Source: Epiperipatus broadwayi (Eukaryota; Onychophora; Udeonychophora; Euonychophora; Peripatidae). From it: a stretch of DNA of 64,000 nucleotides. Position numbers and translations under genes: made by a program. The notes beneath the pieces are model-generated. The model had not been told where the DNA came from and did no database searches. It was given only the letters and a program-made list of their open reading frames with translations. Shown one piece after another: positions 1-11,360 of this stretch. Each line of letters starts with the position of its first letter. Within the stretch, counting starts at the first letter, position 1. The stretch covers positions 5,318,963 through 5,382,962 of the forward strand of contig JAQFVV010006208.1 in NCBI GenBank assembly GCA_028023455.1, given 5' to 3'.

Positions 1-111
1 ATATAGGAGATCGTGTTTTATAAGATTGATAAATGCTTATATAAATATCTACAAATATTGCTAAAAAAGGTTAAATGGTAGATAAATTTTAAAACACATT
101 ATTACTTTTAG

Positions 112-284
112 GACTAGACATGGCCGAAGTCTTCCAAAAGATAAGCGTTTCAAAATTGAATATCTAGATCAGATATGCACTTTAACTATTTCAAATGTAG
201 AAGTTGAAGATATAGGAGATTATGATTGCCAAGCAACAAATCTTTTTGGATCGGTTACAACTAAAGCAAGTCTCACAGTACAAG
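112..284 (+). CDS. Exon: C-terminal half of an Ig (I-set) domain, titin/twitchin-type protein
   Basis: Internal exon between an AG acceptor at 110-111 and a GT donor at 285-286, open for 57 codons. The first G (112) completes a codon begun in an upstream exon (phase 2), and the last G (284) opens a codon finished by the next exon (phase 1). The translation ends in the classic I-set signature: a D-x-G-x-Y-x-C motif (DIGDYDC, around residue 33-39), then QATNLFGS and a final ASLTVQ strand. Only the C-D-E-F-G strand half is here; the A-B strands with the first Cys must lie left of the window. An intron inside the Ig domain contrasts with the uninterrupted domain exons that follow. Domain identity is certain; assignment to a giant muscle protein rests on the neighbouring exons. 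Confidence 0.85.
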
Positions 285-373
285 GTAATTTTTCAAACGG
301 ATATGCTAATTTAAAAATTATTTTTACTTTTTATTGTTGAATGATTTTTTATTATTGTTTTATATCGTTTCAG

Positions 374-658
374 TAAAAACAAGAATAGAATTTGATAGAA
401 AGTTAGAAAACCAGCAAATAAAAGCTGAAACTTTATATAAATTACGTGTCAAATATTTTGGTTTACCAAAACCAACTCTTACATGGACCAAAGATAATCA
501 AATTTTGGAAAAATCTTCCAGAGTTATAATTGAAGTAACTGATGATTCTACTACATTAGTAGTCAAAGAAACTATTGTTGAAGATTCAGGGACCTATACT
601 CTAACTGCTTCAAATGAAGTTGGAACAGAGAGCGTTAATTTTAAACTTACAGTAGTTG
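374..658 (+). CDS. Exon: complete Ig (I-set) domain without the canonical cysteines
   Basis: A phase 1-1 exon of 285 nt (95 codons with the split codon) bounded by TTTCAG (acceptor) and GTAAGT (donor). The upstream in-frame open sequence is intron, so the exon starts at 374 rather than at any in-frame start codon. Visible features are the W of strand C (PTLTWTKDNQ), the E/F turn EDSGTYTLTASNEVG and the last strand VNFKLTVV. The positions where I-set domains have their disulphide cysteines are V (LRVKYFG) and L (YTLTA). Loss of the cysteines is common in cytoplasmic muscle Ig domains (titin, twitchin/projectin, obscurin), which fits an intracellular sarcomeric protein rather than a cell-surface receptor. 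It is separated by only 89 bp from the preceding half-Ig exon, with which it is certainly spliced. Confidence 0.9.
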
Positions 659-831
659 GTAAGTAAACATCATATAGAAATTGGTATATGAATAGTTTAA
701 ATTTGACCCTATGTTTGCACAAAATTTTGTTTTTACTTAACACAATACTTTAGAATATTTAGATTTATTTAATCTTTTAATTTATATTTATTCTTTGGAG
801 GTTAATCTTCTAAATCATATTTATTCTTATA

Positions 832-1267
832 CACCTTTACCCTGCTTAACGATTGGCTACTTAGCGATCATCATCAATTTGTACTCATTACTTCAATTTA
901 CAATCGATTATTCACTATAACGATCGGGGAAAAAAAAATTTTTAAATTTTTTTGGCAAACTCTTAAATTCAAATTTAGTTTCCTTTCTCTTTGCTCTATT
1001 GTACTTTTTAAACAGTGAAAATATGCTTTTTTTTCCTAGTGATATAAAACTTTTCTTTTAGATACCGTATTTAATCATCATTGCCATGAAAAAAATCAAG
1101 AAAATCTTTGAGCTTGAAAACCTATGTGGATATTTTACATCGTCGACTGGAATCGACCAATTTTTTTTCCATAGACCCCCATTATAAATACGTATTTTGT
1201 ATATGATATTCTTGCTTAACAATGAGTTATGGAGGATCAATTGACATCGTTAAGCGGGATAAAGGTG
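832..1267. mobile_element. Tc1/mariner-pogo (Tigger-like) MITE with TA target duplication
   Basis: The ends are inverted: CACCTTTACCCTGCTTAACG at the left and its near-complement at the right, agreeing at 20 of 22 positions. Both ends abut the dinucleotide TA (830-831 and 1268-1269), the target of Tc1/mariner/pogo elements. Internal repeats of a TAACGAT/CGATC type near the left end resemble the subterminal repeats of Tigger-like elements. No transposase is present, so the 436-bp element is non-autonomous. Confidence 0.75.
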
Positions 1268-1270
1268 TAT

Positions 1271-2140
1271 TTAATATTTAATTTAAATAATAATATAACG
1301 AACTTTCTCCCATCCACTGAATGAATAATATATCCCATCTTTCACCTAGTAATGATCTAAACTTTAACTATTTAGATCTTTCATACACCCTATGTATTTA
1401 ATACATAAACTTTGCATTGGTTCCATACTGTGTAATTAATTTACATATATATCCTAATTAGTGATTCTCAATAGTTCCTTTTATACATCAACTTGTAAAT
1501 ATTGTTATGGTCCGCGTTGGCCTTTGGGCCAAGATAGTCATTAATCAATGGAATTTCTAAACTTTATATATAGCTTTGACTTCCTTTATATCCCTAGAAA
1601 ATTATGCATATGATGCACTACCTTAAGCTTTAGTGTAACCCTTGATTTTGTTATTTATTTTTCTTTCATACTTGCATTAATTTTCCTATCATAATTTTCT
1701 TATGCAGCTCTTGAGACTATGATATTGATCTAACACAACTTTTGATTTCTCTATATACATACTTTGCATACCATATTTATATGTATTCATTGAAACTTTG
1801 TTATTAATCTAATTTTATGCTGTTATTGATTTATCTTGTATCTACTCTAAAGTTACATAAAGTTTTAATTTTGAAAGTAGTAATATAACGTATATAATAG
1901 TGACAAGCGCTATAAATTTCGAATATATTATGGACTAAAATCAATACATAATTCTTTTTATTTTACTTTAGAGCTATATATTGTAAACTTAGGTAATTAA
2001 AGTACATTAGGTAGTTTAAAGTAAATAAAATTATTGTTTCCAGTACAGATGTAAATATTATGCAGAAAAAATCATGTGAGACATTGGGTAATATAATTAT
2101 AAATACATAAGTTACATCGGGGTTTCTTAACCTTTTTTTT
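1271..2140. other. Intron stretch without recognisable feature
   Basis: AT-rich sequence with no coding signature, no clear inverted repeat and no RNA gene that I can see. Confidence 0.5.
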
Positions 2141-2154
2141 GCTTTTTTCATATG

Positions 2155-2370
2155 CTATATTGATGGCCAGGTGCTCAACTAAATTTACGCTTCCGAGACC
2201 TGAACCATCAGTAATCTTTAACTCACAGCTGAAGGCTCTGCAAGCAAAAGACTTGCTTCTGTCAACAAAATTCCTTTTCAATAGCACATGGAGCCTTTAT
2301 GGAGGTCTCGCCCCATAGTAATGAAATTGCTACCAGTCAAGACCGCCAGCCCTGCTGGAAAGAACACAAG
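2155..2370. other. Unidentified GC-richer block inside AT-rich intron
   Basis: About 215 bp with clearly higher GC than its surroundings. The minus strand contains open pieces such as FPAGLAVLTGSNFITMGRDL, broken by stops. I do not recognise a family. It may be an old transposon or processed-gene fragment; no exon boundaries compatible with the host gene are visible. Confidence 0.35.
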
Positions 2371-2867
2371 AGACTTATCCATAATTGAGTTATCATTTTT
2401 CAAATACTAGTCTTGCATAGAAAAATCATGTAGATTAGTAACAATAAAATTCTTTTTAAAATAAAATATTATTATCATCTCCGGTAAATATAATCTAAGA
2501 TGAACCTCTTTTTTTAAACTGATTTATATTCTGATTACTATGTCACTATGTCAGCTACACTCCCAATTGCAAATATATATTAATAGTCAATAATTGTTGT
2601 ATTTTCAAGAAATGTTAATAGTAACACCATTAGATTTAGCAAAATATCAAAAATTTTGACAATCATCTAAAATTATTGCATGAACCCTGAGAGTTGCGAC
2701 ATCTAGTTTAAAAAACAGCCATTGCTTATAAGTAACAAAACTCATTTTTTTATTTATTATTATTAATTACTTAATTTGTTAAACTAACATGCTCATAATT
2801 TTAATAGATAACTAATTTTGTTTTACATTTCAATCATCTGGTGCTTTCCATCTCAAAGAAAATAAAA

Positions 2868-3180
2868 GAAACCCTGAGGAAGACTGCTAGATTATTGAAA
2901 CAAATTGGTCATTCATTAAATTATAAGTTAATATCAAAAGACAACTATGATAAAATAAATGCATTGATTAAAACATATTTTAAATACTTTATTATAGGAT
3001 TAAATATCATAAAATCCTTTCTATTTCCTGATTTTTGCATATTTTATATAAATACAGTCAACCCTAACCATTTAAACACTTTATTGCAAACTTTTATATA
3101 TAAACAGACATTTTAACCATCCTGCAGTTTTTCTCAGAGCCTCTAAAGAAGACTGCTGGACAATGGAAATGTCAGTTTAT
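2868..3180 (+). repeat. Degenerate family-D fragments with decayed hammerhead-like cores
   Basis: At 2874-2901 the order CTGAGGA ... GAAAC is kept but the hairpin between them has lost its pairing. At 3148-3175 a piece reading GAAGACTGCTGGACAATGG resembles the stem II part of family D. Both look like old copies; neither could be active. Confidence 0.35.
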
Positions 3181-3203
3181 ATATAAAAATTTGTAATAGT
3201 GTC

Positions 3204-3310
3204 TTAAAAAAGGGACTAAACATCGGTCGGGAGGCGAACCCACAACCATCTGCAACCAACTACTTGCTTGCAAGGCCGCTGCGATGACATCTCGGCTAAC
3301 AACGCTTGAC
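3204..3310 (-). repeat. tRNA-derived SINE, old copy
   Basis: On the minus strand it begins GTCAAGCG, as the other SINEs of this window begin GTCAAGC. It has an A-box-like segment (TAGCCGAGATGTC) and a B-box-like GTGGGTTCGCCTCCC. No clean A-tail or target duplication is visible, so it is older or belongs to a related subfamily with a long central region. Confidence 0.55.
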
Positions 3311-4068
3311 TAAAATTGTTGTTATTATAATATTTTTTTTTTAATACATCCATTTACTTCACTTCCTTAGTAAATTTTCACAATATAAATTGTTAAGTGC
3401 AAAAATCTTCATTTACATTATTAATTTTTAATCATTGTGCTAAGGAATCCTCTCTGACATGCCATATACAAAATACAAACTTTTTTTTTCTTTAGAAATA
3501 AAAGTTTTATCTAATAATTTTTTATATTTAACTTATTCATGTTCAAATATATAAAGTATTTTTGATGTCTAATTCTGAAAATATTGCACATTAGAAATGT
3601 AATCAATTAATTCTTATAATTAAATATAATTTGTTGATTTTGTTAGTGTTAACAATTAAGCATGCTGCAACTTCAAAATATTGAGAACTCCTGGTCTGAA
3701 TAGTACTCATTTGATTAGCTGAATATCTGAAATAGATATACTATCAAAAATATATTCTTTAAAGCTGGTCAAAAGAATGAAATTTTATTTTATTCTAAGT
3801 TTATATAATTTTCTGGTAGTTTTAGGAAACATTTTAAATAAACTATTTACATATTTAATGTTCAAATTTATTCATTAAGCACATATATATATATATCATA
3901 TGAAATTAAAAAGAAAGGATTTCACTTTTTTAACGTATGTGCCTTACTGATGTTATAATAGCTCAAGGATGCTGTGTTGAGTACATAGGAAACTCTCAAA
4001 CCCAAACACAAGAATGAGACTTTATAAAGATAAGAGCAGCCATCTTATCTTTAACCTAAATTCTGATC

Positions 4069-4150
4069 TATTAAAACAGGCAAAACTCACTATACGTTTT
4101 AATAACAATTATAAGCAAACATAAAGAAATGGTGATCATGTGATGTTTAT
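4069..4150. repeat. Family A foldback fragment
   Basis: Starts with AAACAGGCAAAACTCACTA and ends with GGTGATCATGTGATG, the two terminal segments of family A joined by a large internal deletion. Confidence 0.6.
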
Positions 4151-4429
4151 TCTGATTTATATAGGCCAATCTGAAGAGTCTTGGTTTGAGAGTAAAGATG
4201 TTACTCTGTTCACTTTTACATCCATTACTTTCTTACATACATGAACATTCACAAAATCTTCTGATTTATTATGTGTTAATATTATGAATTAATAGAAATT
4301 ATGTAATGTTAAAATTTATTTATTTACATATTTATGTTTAAAAAATATAAAAAATAATTTCTTTACTTAATATTCGCAAAACAAATGTTTATCTGTAGCT
4401 ATAACACACATTTTTTTGTTACTGAACAG

Positions 4430-4735
4430 ATAAACCCACCTCACCAGTTGGCCCATTAATAATCTCATCAATCACAGAAAATTCTGTTACCGTAGAATGG
4501 AAGCCTCCTGAATATAATGGAGGCTCTGAAGTAACTAGTTATATTATTGAAAAGAGAGATGTAAAGAGGGCAGCTTGGGTTAAAGTTACCAGTGTCCGGT
4601 CTGATGTGGTCACAAGTACAATCAGTGATCTGATAGAAGGCAATGAATATCTATTTCGAGTTTCCGCAGCAAATCAGATTGGTATTAGTGAACCTCTTGT
4701 ACTTTCAGAACCCACAAAAGCAAAAAGTCCTTTTG
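4430..4735 (+). CDS. Exon: FN3 domain 1 of titin/twitchin-type protein
   Basis: A 306-nt phase 1-1 exon coding for one complete fibronectin type III domain of 102 residues. The acceptor is ...AACAG and the donor is GTAAG. The layout is the sarcomeric FN3 pattern: a proline-rich A strand with SPVGPL, then VTVEWKPPEYNGGSE (B-C strands with the invariant W and the N-G-G turn), YIIEKRD, a second W (AAWVKV), the hydrophobic L of the E strand, EYLFRVSAANQIGISEP (F-G region) and a basic linker. The D/N-GG turn together with the Y-x-I-E-K-R motif is typical of titin, twitchin/projectin and myosin-binding protein C, and not of extracellular FN3 proteins. It would contribute to a rod that binds thick filaments. 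Upstream lies a 3.8-kb intron and downstream an 8.2-kb intron. Confidence 0.93.
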
Positions 4736-6390
4736 GTAAGTTGATTTCATTTGAATCTATTTATATAAGTTTGCCTGCCTCTATATATGTTTTCAGCACG
4801 AAAATGTTGTATTAGCAAGAATATCAGTAATATTACAATATTAATTTTTTTTAAATTTCTTGTCATCTACTATTTCATCATTACAATGAGCTCTTTATAC
4901 ATCCAGTTAAATGGCAGAAGTTTATAAACTATATACATGAGATAGAATCAGTGCATAATGTAACTGATCAATAATGTATTATGATCAAAAAATAATATAT
5001 TATTGTTGTTGATGATAGTTTTTAATTCGTTCTATTCGTAAGATCTTCATTTTAATATTTAAAGCTTCATCATAAACTTTAATGAGTCTTTTATATTAAG
5101 AAACATATTTAATGAAAGGTCATAATAAATGACATGAAAAAAAGGAAGAAGATATTGCCAAGTTTTTTTTAAGTTTAGAGTGGTGAGGATTTAAGTGTTT
5201 TTCCATCTCTGTTTTATTTTCTATTTATTAATAATTAGATACTCATTTACTGACACATTTGGGTTGATTAGGTGAGTTGTCTATGGGTCTGTTGACTGAA
5301 AGAAAAATCATAAATCTTATTGGAATGTAAAAAATGTTTAAGTTTTACTTAATACAGTTTTGATCCCCAAGCAGATGTTGCTTTTACATTATAAATCAAC
5401 TTTCTACTCAGACATATATGTATATATAAAAGAATAGAAATGTAGAAATATTTTGGATCTTTTTTGCTTCAATTAAAAACTCAAACAAAAAGCGCTATTA
5501 TAGGTTTAATGCAAAAACTGATTTGGCCTCAGGGATTGTCAATTAGTAGTAATTGATAATGTCATGGTAATGTCAAAGGTTAAATATTATTTCTCTTCAC
5601 ATGGATATCCCATTTCTATTTTTTATTATAATAACAATCCATGGAAATATTTTATTCAACATATATATATTGATAACAGTAGAAATTGAAGAATCTATTT
5701 TGTTGAAGCTGCATGAAGAAGGAATATTACTCATTTGGGTTTATTCAAAAAATATGAATGATAAAACATCTAATCTATAAATCATAAATTATTTATCCCA
5801 ACTTGCAACCATTTTTACTATATGAGAACCATGCATATCAGATATTTTCTATATTCTTACTATACCTTCTTATTCTCATTTCACCAGTCTCTGTGGAAGC
5901 ACACTGGAACTGCAGATTGTGAGATAAATTTTGACTGTTATGTTGATAATAATAAAAGAGAACATGATGCATTTTGACTATAAATTTATCATATATTGTA
6001 TTCACAGACATTCATCAAACCCAAAATAAAATAAATATGGATGAGAATGAGAATAAGGATCACTAGATAAATAACAACATCATTTATTACAAATGCATAT
6101 AAATAAAATATAATTAAATTAATGATCAACCAAATAAATAAATCTAAACTCACTTTATCGTAAAATTACTATTTAAATATTTTCTTCATCTATATTATTT
6201 TGTGAAAATAAATAAATGTGTTGAAAATTATTTGAATAGTGAATAAATCTGTATTTTATTACTAAAATTCATATATACATATAAGACAAACTTAAAATAT
6301 TTTGTTGAATAATTACACACATCATTTTGAAAATGCATTATATGTTTGATTGTCAACTATAATCTATGTTTATTTGTTAAATATTTCGTT
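4736..6390. other. Intron with one dispersed repeat (family N) at 5490-5692
   Basis: No exon seen. The piece 5490-5692 is repeated in direct orientation at about 25420-25605. Shared landmarks are GCCTCAGGG, TTGTCAATTA, a run of ATTATAATAACAATCCATG and an ATATATAT end. The rest shows no structure that I can support. Confidence 0.5.
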
Positions 6391-6397
6391 ACTTAGA

Positions 6398-6653
6398 GTA
6401 TTAGTCCTGCAACATGGAGGATGTATTAGACATGCTGCAACTTTTCACATTTGTATCAATCCACAGATAACTTTGTAATCTTGTGATCTGACCATGTGTA
6501 CACGATATTTTTCACAAGATTTTCAAAAAAAGTAATGTACACGGATCTTGTCCATGATATTTTCACAAGAAGTACAAAGTTATCAGCAGGTTGGATATAT
6601 ATGTGAAAAGGTGCAGCATGTCTGATACATGCTCTGTGTTGCAGGACTAATAC
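6398..6653. repeat. Foldback element L (inverted repeat about 256 bp)
   Basis: The ends are GTATTAGTCCTGCAACATGG and its near-complement at 6640-6653 and inward. A second inner inverted segment (GATAACTTTGTA near 6465 and its complement near 6578) makes the whole piece a long imperfect hairpin. A related end (ATTGCAGGACTATA) occurs alone near 8931. There is no coding content; it is probably a MITE. Confidence 0.65.
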
Positions 6654-7282
6654 CACTTTCATACTCAACTAAAGGTATAAGAAATAAAAATATGTGATTT
6701 TCAGCAAGAGATGGCTACTAAAACGGCATTAAAAAAAATTTTTGAAAAAAAAATGGCTATTTAAAAACACTATTTTAAAAAAATGTTGATTTTCCATCCA
6801 CAAATATATAAGACTATCACACTAAAAAATTTTTAACAAAATATAAATCTATATTAAAAACCAACATTTTTAACCAGAAAAACATTGGTTTGTGATCTTA
6901 AAAAGTACATTTTGTCGGCCCCCAAAAGGATGTGAAATACTGCTTTTTGTTACTTTAAACCGGACAAAACAATCACTAAAATATTATTTAAAAAAAAAAC
7001 ATTAAATATGTACAAACACTATTTACTGTCTAATATATAACAGGAATTTTCACGTCAAAGCAAGCAATTTGACATTTACTTCTACCACATAAAATGGAGA
7101 CCTGAACTAAAATTTCTCCCCCAAAATGGAGTTCTAGTGAACATGTGATTGCCCAGTATATCGGCTGAATGGGATTTTCCACAGAAATGGTAGTAAATGA
7201 ATGTATTAAAAAAAAAAAACCAAAAAAAAGGCACAAAAATAGAGAAATGTAAATTATAAGTTTTATTAGCTTTTTATCCTGG

Positions 7283-7790
7283 TTAGGGTGACTAGATGTC
7301 CTGATTTTTCAGGATTTATCCCTATTCATTAGATGTCCCAATGTCCCCGAAATGTCTTTTCGGGACTGTTGTATGTCCCGATTTTCAAATACTCAATTAT
7401 TTGTCTTACATAAATAATTCATTACAAAAATGAGTTTTTTGGCTCTCTCTGTCCATTTCAGTCTCCACAGTAATATTATAAAAACTTGCGACAATTTCCA
7501 ACATCAAAACAAAGATGGCTATTATGTTATATGGCCAGGGTCTCAAGCTAGACTCGTTCTCACTTGGAGCATGCACAGTTGGATTTTTGTAGGCTAAAAT
7601 TTGAACTGCACTTGCACCTACTTTGATGGACAGTATAGTTTTACTAGTTCTTTGTTGATAATAATTTTCTATAATGATAAACATGCCAAAGAGGAAGTGT
7701 ACTTACAATTGATGAATATACACAGGAATGGAGTTTTATATAAAAAAAAGACACAATGCCATAAAAATGAGTGGTCATTATGACCTGATT
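7283..7790 (+). pseudogene. 5' end of a hAT (BED-finger) transposon
   Basis: The block opens with GGTGACTAGATGTCCTG and contains repeated ATGTCCCG/ATGTCCC motifs, a pattern known from hAT element ends. At 7684 a reading frame starts MPKRKCTYN and continues after two stop codons as IKKRHNAIKM. That is the N-terminal layout of hAT transposases that start M-P-K-R-K-C and carry a BED zinc finger. The frame is lost near 7790, just before a fragment of another transposon family, so only the first part of the element survives. The family assignment rests on the terminal motif and this short N-terminus. Confidence 0.5.
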
Positions 7791-7829
7791 TTTGATCGAA
7801 CCAGCCTGGTCATTCTGATCCTGGTGGAA

Positions 7830-8480
7830 AAATTTATTTTATGTCATTTGGTTTACAAATGAACGCGTTGTCATTTTTGTGAAATCTATGCCACATAAAT
7901 TCAGAGATATGCATCAAGGTGTTGCCTAGCTGTCCCTCGCTGTGGCTTATTTCACCATTTGGAAGAACCCCATAGTCTTTTGATGTTTTGGGTATGAACC
8001 CCAGTTTCTGTTTTCACAAAGTTATTTGTGTGATTCCACTTGAAAATGCTCATAACTGGCATTTGTCAATTCATCAGTTTTGTAGGCCTTCCAGCAGTGG
8101 GAATATATAGTGGAACCCTCTTTGACATTATCTTTGATGGCTTCCATCAGAGTCATCACTGTCCTATCTTTGATTATGATAATAAAACATTCGTCAGTCT
8201 CCCTACATACGCCACCAAACATCTACTGCTCGGGGAGAATTTAGCTGGCTTGATTTTTTCTGCTTGAAAAAAGTCTCTCATCAATTTCGATGATTTTATT
8301 CAACTCTCTAATTTTATATGTTTGTCATTGTAGCATGGCAGTGGTGCAAACTTCTCGCATATAGTTTTCAAATCAATGAGTTTTACTTGATACATCAAGC
8401 TTGTTTTTCCCCCATTCTATCGAACTTAATTTCCAACCCAACTGTAAATGAAGCTGATCACCATTAGGAATGGGATTCTA
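7830..8480 (-). pseudogene. Merlin (IS1016/ISXO2-like) transposase remnant
   Basis: Read on the minus strand, several frames together give the ISXO2-like DDE domain: FGGVCRETDECFI near 8222, then GSTIYSHCWKAY, then in another frame QNIKRLWGSSKW (around 7990-7950), GTARQHLDAYL and EFMWHRFHKNDNAF (around 7900-7860). These are the conserved blocks of Merlin transposases in their normal order. Stop codons and at least three frame changes show a dead copy. The catalytic residues of the first part are not all identifiable. A 5' part should lie above 8300, where only weak traces remain. Confidence 0.7.
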
Positions 8481-9339
8481 GAGCTTTCCAAACATGTTCT
8501 CTTACAAATGGCAATTTTACTGCTGCAGCTTCAAATGTTACACCGTCACTGCTTATCGGAGGTATGCACATAAAAAGTTATACTATGTCCATTTGGATAC
8601 ATTTTTACTGATGGCAAGATGCCTTGTTGAAAATATAGTACGGCATTTCAGTAATTGGCAACTTCCAAATTGTCATCATTTTGGACAAATAAAAAGGAAA
8701 AAAATGATAAAAACGCAATTGAAATGAAAAACGCAGGTGGAATGCACAAAATATACAATTGAAGATCAAAAACGCAATAGCTGTTGTCAGAAAGAAATCT
8801 GAACAATAACTGAAAAAGTTGAAATATCACAAAAAAAGACCATGTTTTGATAAACACATTTTCACACGAGACACATGATCACAAGATTACACATTGTGGA
8901 TGTGAAAGGCGTATATTTACTCTACATTGCAGGACTATATATGCTCTAGGCTCGATTCTCTAACATAAAATTTAATATAACCTTAGATGTGCCTTCTTTA
9001 ACAATTAATCAAGTACATAAATAAATCATAAGGGTATGACAATCAAATAACTCTTTGCTAATGTATAAATAATAGAAACAAAAGTATTTATCCAAATTTA
9101 TGAAATTAAGTTTATTTTACTCAAGGATTAATATTATTATTCTACTATTTCAATATATATATATATACTCAACTGTCATTTATTTTTGATAACTGCCATT
9201 TATTAAAATATATTTTTCAAAAATAGATATTTATAGGAATACATGTTATTTTACGTTTATTAATCCTTATGTTAAGGACCATAAATAATATACAAATGTA
9301 AAACTATAATGCATATGCTTATTTTTAAATATCTCTTGA

Positions 9340-10110
9340 AAACATACACATTTCAAACGTAAATTTATTAGTATAAAGCTCTGAAAATTTGTAATTATTA
9401 AATAGGAAGTCAACCTTCGGTAATGCGCTATTTCTTGAATATTATAAATTTCCATGCACCCGCTCACCCGTAAAAGTTTTAAAAATTAATCACTGAAGTT
9501 TATACACGAACTGCTTATATCAGGACTTAAGGCTCTTGCGTTCCTGATATTATAATCAACTATTGAATTCCATAAATTTAGTTAACCTATCGCAAGAGAA
9601 AGACAGAGTCTCATTTTTAACCACCTATGATAAGACATACGACTTACAAATGTAAATCTTATTATTATAAAGCATTGAAAATTTGTAATTATTAAAGAGG
9701 AAGTCAATAAGACTTATATGACTTACAAATGTAAATCTTATTGTTATAAAGCGTTGAAAATTTGTAATTATTACAGAGGAAGTCAACCTTCAATAATGCA
9801 CTATTTCTTGAAATATAAATCTCTGTGCATGTCTTATTGTAGGTGGTCAAAAAATGTCTTTCCTCTACTATAGGTTAATTAAATTATACAATTCAATAGT
9901 TGATTATAATATCTGGCTCACAATAGACTCCCAAGCCCTGATATAAGCATAATCAGTAAGAGTTGGTGTATATATAGATATGCTCTAAACTTATTAAATT
10001 TTTAAAACTCTTACTGATGAGCGAGGGTACGGGGATTTATAATACTGTATTCAAGAAATAGTACATTATTGGCAATTGACTTCCTCTTTAATAATTACTA
10101 TTCAAACGTG
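9340..10110. repeat. Complex repeat E: direct and inverted copies of an about 75-bp module
   Basis: A module with the landmarks ATAAAGC, TTGAAAATTTGTAATTATTA and GAGGAAGTCAA occurs at about 9345-9420, 9640-9702 and 9719-9783 in the same orientation, and once inverted at about 10055-10110. Outer segments around TTAAAAATTAAT/AATTTTTAA and CTGATATTATAATCAACTATTGAAT are also inverted (9480-9600 against 9870-10010). It looks like a foldback element with internal tandem duplication. Confidence 0.65.
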
Positions 10111-10814
10111 TATATAAAATCAATAAAAATGTTTTGTTTTTTAAGATTTATAATCAGTAAATTAAAAAATGAAAGTATTCTCGAAAGCTGGTTTTAGAAT
10201 TTTACCAAATTTAACTTTTGGATAATATTTTAAAGGAAAAAACAAAATAATATTATCACCTGGATCACATTATTTTTTCGTAATACTATTAAAAATTGTG
10301 TCTATTTTTCTAAAGAATGACGTCATCTTTTTTCAGTCTCTTTGAGATCCAGCAGGGAAGTTTCTAAAGGCATTGTTTGCTGATTGAAATAATTATTATA
10401 AGGATTGATGTCATTTCAGGCACTGTTTTCACAATAGAATAATTAGCAAATGAATTAGAAGATGCGATATATATATATAAACTTTAACCTATTTTTCCAG
10501 CTCCTTAAAAATCCAGCTGGGTAGTAGTTTGGAGACCGTTCTGCCGCTGTCAGATGGCGCTGTGACACCATCAACAAACTACTACCTCCAGCTGATAATA
10601 GAGAAGTAGACCCACCCGCCCTTCCTTCCTTTTGTTTAAAAATTTATTTTGTTCTTAAGTTCCAAAAGAAAATAAATATGACCTTGTTTTATTATCAATT
10701 CTGGGGACAAACTTTTCTGTTACTTTTTTTTACAAAAGTCTAGATTATTCTCTTCTATTTTTTTTTTTTTTGTATTCATTACAGTGTTCTATCATTTATT
10801 CAATAAAATTGATC

Positions 10815-11215
10815 ATTAAAGGGGATATGAACACAGACTTTTAAGCTCCCTCCAATCATCCTCTCTATCATATATAACTGATACACATGGCCATATACAT
10901 GCGAAAAAGATAAATGATCTCCAATATACGTATTTCATGCTGAACTAGCACTCATCAGTTGGTCTGGATCATCATCTCCCACATATATATACAATAAGTG
11001 CTTAGTTTATATTAATATAGCAAATTTATAAACTTAAATGGACAGGTTTCAATCCTCTCCAACTCTTCAGCCATCCATGTCATTGAAACTCTGACAATGA
11101 AATGCTCAAAGCCCTTGTTGATGTTAATATTACTGTTATGCTCATGTTAACCTTAAATCACTGTGACCCCTCAAATGTAGGATCTTAATATGTCCATTTA
11201 AATATGCAGAAGCGG
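10815..11215. repeat. Family B repeat, copy 1 (single arm)
   Basis: Begins GGGGATATGAACACAGACTT and proceeds through the family landmarks AAAGATAAATGATCTCCAAT, the hammerhead region, GCTTAGTTTATATTAA and TGGACAGGTTTCAATC. Only one arm of the usual palindrome is present. Family B copies fill several introns of the muscle gene and the region after it. Confidence 0.75.
10914..10972 (-). ncRNA. Hammerhead ribozyme motif (type I), family B copy 1
   Basis: On the minus strand the order is: ATGAT, internal loop CCAGA, CCAA (10959-10962), core CTGATGA (10952-10958), stem II GTGCT/AGCAT with five-base loop, GAAA (10933-10936), a very short stem III (UAC/GUA region) ending AUA, then TTGG (10921-10924), AG and ATCAT (10914-10918). 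CCAA pairs with TTGG, and ATGAT pairs fully with ATCAT; other subfamilies have ATAAT with ATTAT instead, a compensatory change. All core positions CUGAUGA and GAAA are intact. Activity is not shown. Confidence 0.7.
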
Positions 11216-11360
11216 GATGGGCAGTATACAGATTGAATATGTAATATTTAAATACAAGTATACTCAAGTTAGATGTAATTAAAAGAGATTTGAACACAGA
11301 CTTTCGAGCTTCCTTCAGTCATCCACTGTATCCTATATAAACAATACACATGTCCACATA

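Noticed and set aside
7601-7783. 60-codon open frame on the plus strand
   Set aside because: It is out of frame with the recognisable hAT N-terminus in the same place.
9640-9783. CRISPR-like direct repeats
   Set aside because: Only two to three diverged modules, one inverted, in animal DNA; part of foldback element E.
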